This document shows positions 62,661-64,000 of a stretch of 64,000 nucleotides of DNA, one piece after another. The notes under the pieces were generated by a model. That model did not search any database and was not told the DNA's origin. It worked only from the letters and a program-made list of their open reading frames with translations. How positions within the stretch are numbered: position 1 is the stretch's first letter; every line of letters starts with the position of its first letter. The translations under genes were made by a program, and so were the position numbers. This DNA comes from Lytechinus pictus (lineage: Eukaryota; Echinodermata; Echinoidea; Temnopleuroida; Toxopneustidae). The DNA is taken from the NCBI RefSeq assembly GCF_037042905.1, contig NC_087262.1, forward strand, positions 7,216,001 through 7,280,000, written 5' to 3'.

Positions 62661-63620
62661 TATAAGAATCATTTGAAAGGAAAAATGCCAAATAATATGA
62701 AGATAAATGTGATTTTTTTTTTTAACAAGAAAATGTGAGACAAACCGGAGCGCGGTGAATATACAGCATGTACACAATATGTTTTTTAAGCTCATTACCA
62801 TTCCCAACATGAGAATCGACAGATATTAGAATTCGGCAAAAAGAAATGAAATAAACTTCCAAACAAAATGATTCCACGCTTAAAGCCGCAATGTGTATAC
62901 ATTATCAATGTTGACGTTTTAACATTGTTGAAAACAATGACCCCGTGGTGTACTTCATACATTGGGCTTATTGAAAACGATTCCTTTGATAATATAAATT
63001 GAAATGTTTGAATGTCACGAGAGCAAAAGATTTAGGAGATCGGGTTTATTACTTTGTTTTTACCGTTATAATGTTGCTATCGTAATGTTTATTTCCTTAT
63101 GGAGTATTATAAAGCAAGCACCATCGATTCCAAAAATATCTTATATCATAAAATGTTTATGTTTAATCTTTTCCCTGCTGAGGTATTTGATCTTTTCGCG
63201 TTGAGGATGTATAAAACATTTCGGTAAAATAGTATTTAATCAGAAACTTTGCATAAGAAAATACCAACAACAACAACAAAAATGTGTGAAGACGTGATAT
63301 CATCAACTCTTTTGTTGCATTGTCACAGTTTTTTTTATGCTCTTGCATTACATGATGAACTTGCGATACAGTAATTTTTCATCCGATTTGATGAAAATGT
63401 AAATGCTTTGTTTGTTTTATTCATTTTGTTGTTTTACTAATTTTCAGATTTTAACGAATTTCCAGTTTTCATCATTTCATTAGCCCGAAGTACCCCTTTA
63501 AGCTAAATAAAGTATTTCGTAATCACGTGCACATGTAGATGCATGGGCATCATATTCCCGATTCAGAATGTTAAACGAATCAACACGGCCGAAAAACATC
63601 TGTAACATGCGAAATGATGT
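62661..63620. other. Non-coding, no gene seen
   Basis: AT-rich. GCCCGAAGTACCCCTTTA at 63483-63500 resembles the end of the TIR element at 43035-43862, so a fragment of that family may end here. Confidence 0.45.
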
Positions 63621-63622
63621 AT

Positions 63623-63767
63623 GCACTGGCGAATACAGGGGGGGGGGGGGGGGTGGGGCACAGCCGGCCCGTGCCCCTTTACGAAAATTAAGACCTTTTT
63701 TTGCTTGTCAAATTTTTCCTCGGGGAAAATGTGCCCCCTTTTGGAAATTCCTGTATCCGCCCCTGGT
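63623..63767. mobile_element. Short MITE, GCACTGGCGAATACAGGG to CTGTATCCGCCCCTGG
   Basis: 145 bp with inverted-related ends, a G-run, CACAGCCGGCCCGTGCCCC and CTTGTCAAATTTTTC. A deleted relative of 53806-54107. Confidence 0.75.
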
Positions 63768-63964
63768 TGGATGGAATTGATTTTGTCATCGTAAATGTTT
63801 TGCTAGTTGTGATTTTGTCGCAGCATGCCGTGCATAGCAGGCATGCATCTGCAACATTGAAATAAAATCCAAGTTGGATTTTAATTCTTCTTGTCGCAGG
63901 CGACTACGATATTTGCCGCAGCCATCTACGAAAATAGTGAGCTGAGAGTGCGGTTGTTGTTTTT

Positions 63965-64000
63965 GTCTCACCTGCATAGCAGAGTGAGACTATAGGCGCC
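63965..64000 (-). mobile_element. Truncated end of the DR1-bearing repeat family
   Basis: GTCTCACCTGCATAGCAGAG, then TGAGACTATAGGCGCC, is the reverse complement of 5623-5658. The rest lies outside the window. Confidence 0.85.

Overview
The window looks like gene-poor, transposon-rich metazoan nuclear DNA. An echinoderm, most likely a sea urchin, fits best. The reasons are a P-loop sulfotransferase-like family of the type expanded in sea urchins, an opsin split by introns, invertebrate tRNA-derived SINEs, a jockey/CR1-like LINE with an (AATTG)n tail, and many short inverted-repeat elements. The species call is an inference. There are no operons and no bacterial features. Introns follow GT..AG.

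Host genes, all on the minus strand. (1) A complete three-exon sulfotransferase-like gene (copy B, exons 34032-33934, 33265-33078 and 30902-30233, 318 codons). (2) A second copy (copy A, exons 1225-1127 and 533-346) whose last exon lies beyond the left edge. Both have a candidate 5'UTR exon (about 37010-36860 and 5830-5685). (3) The 3' half of an opsin gene: a TM3 exon with DRY (57378-57281), a TM4-TM5 exon (56022-55707), a TM6-TM7 exon with the retinal lysine (53705-53486) and a long C-terminal tail exon (52068-51335). Its TM1-TM2 exon was not found.

Layout. Positions 1-5897 plus 27520-28430 (block A) are an old duplicate of about 32545-37950 (block B). Block A has been split and loaded with insertions that block B lacks: several MITEs, an element carrying four DR1 nuclear-receptor-type motifs, a 2.7-kb TIR element full of TCTA repeats (5906-8598), and a nested stack (8612-27519). 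The stack holds a 9-kb LTR element with gag but no pol, a large inverted duplication, a hAT-like insertion, a 7SL-like SINE and an intact LINE. From 28 to 32 kb lie a tandem-repeat element and the last exon and large intron of gene B. From 38 to 49 kb are foldback and TIR elements, including two interleaved inverted repeats (39007-39765), and a decayed LINE. From 50 to 64 kb are the opsin gene, SINEs and MITEs.

The most notable structures are the X-Y-X'-Y' interleaved repeat, the tandem copies of the opsin TM7 coding segment, the palindromic gag-only LTR element, the DR1 motif array beside a probable first exon, and a SINE whose head resembles 7SL RNA. All calls come from reading the sequence. 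No database search was possible.
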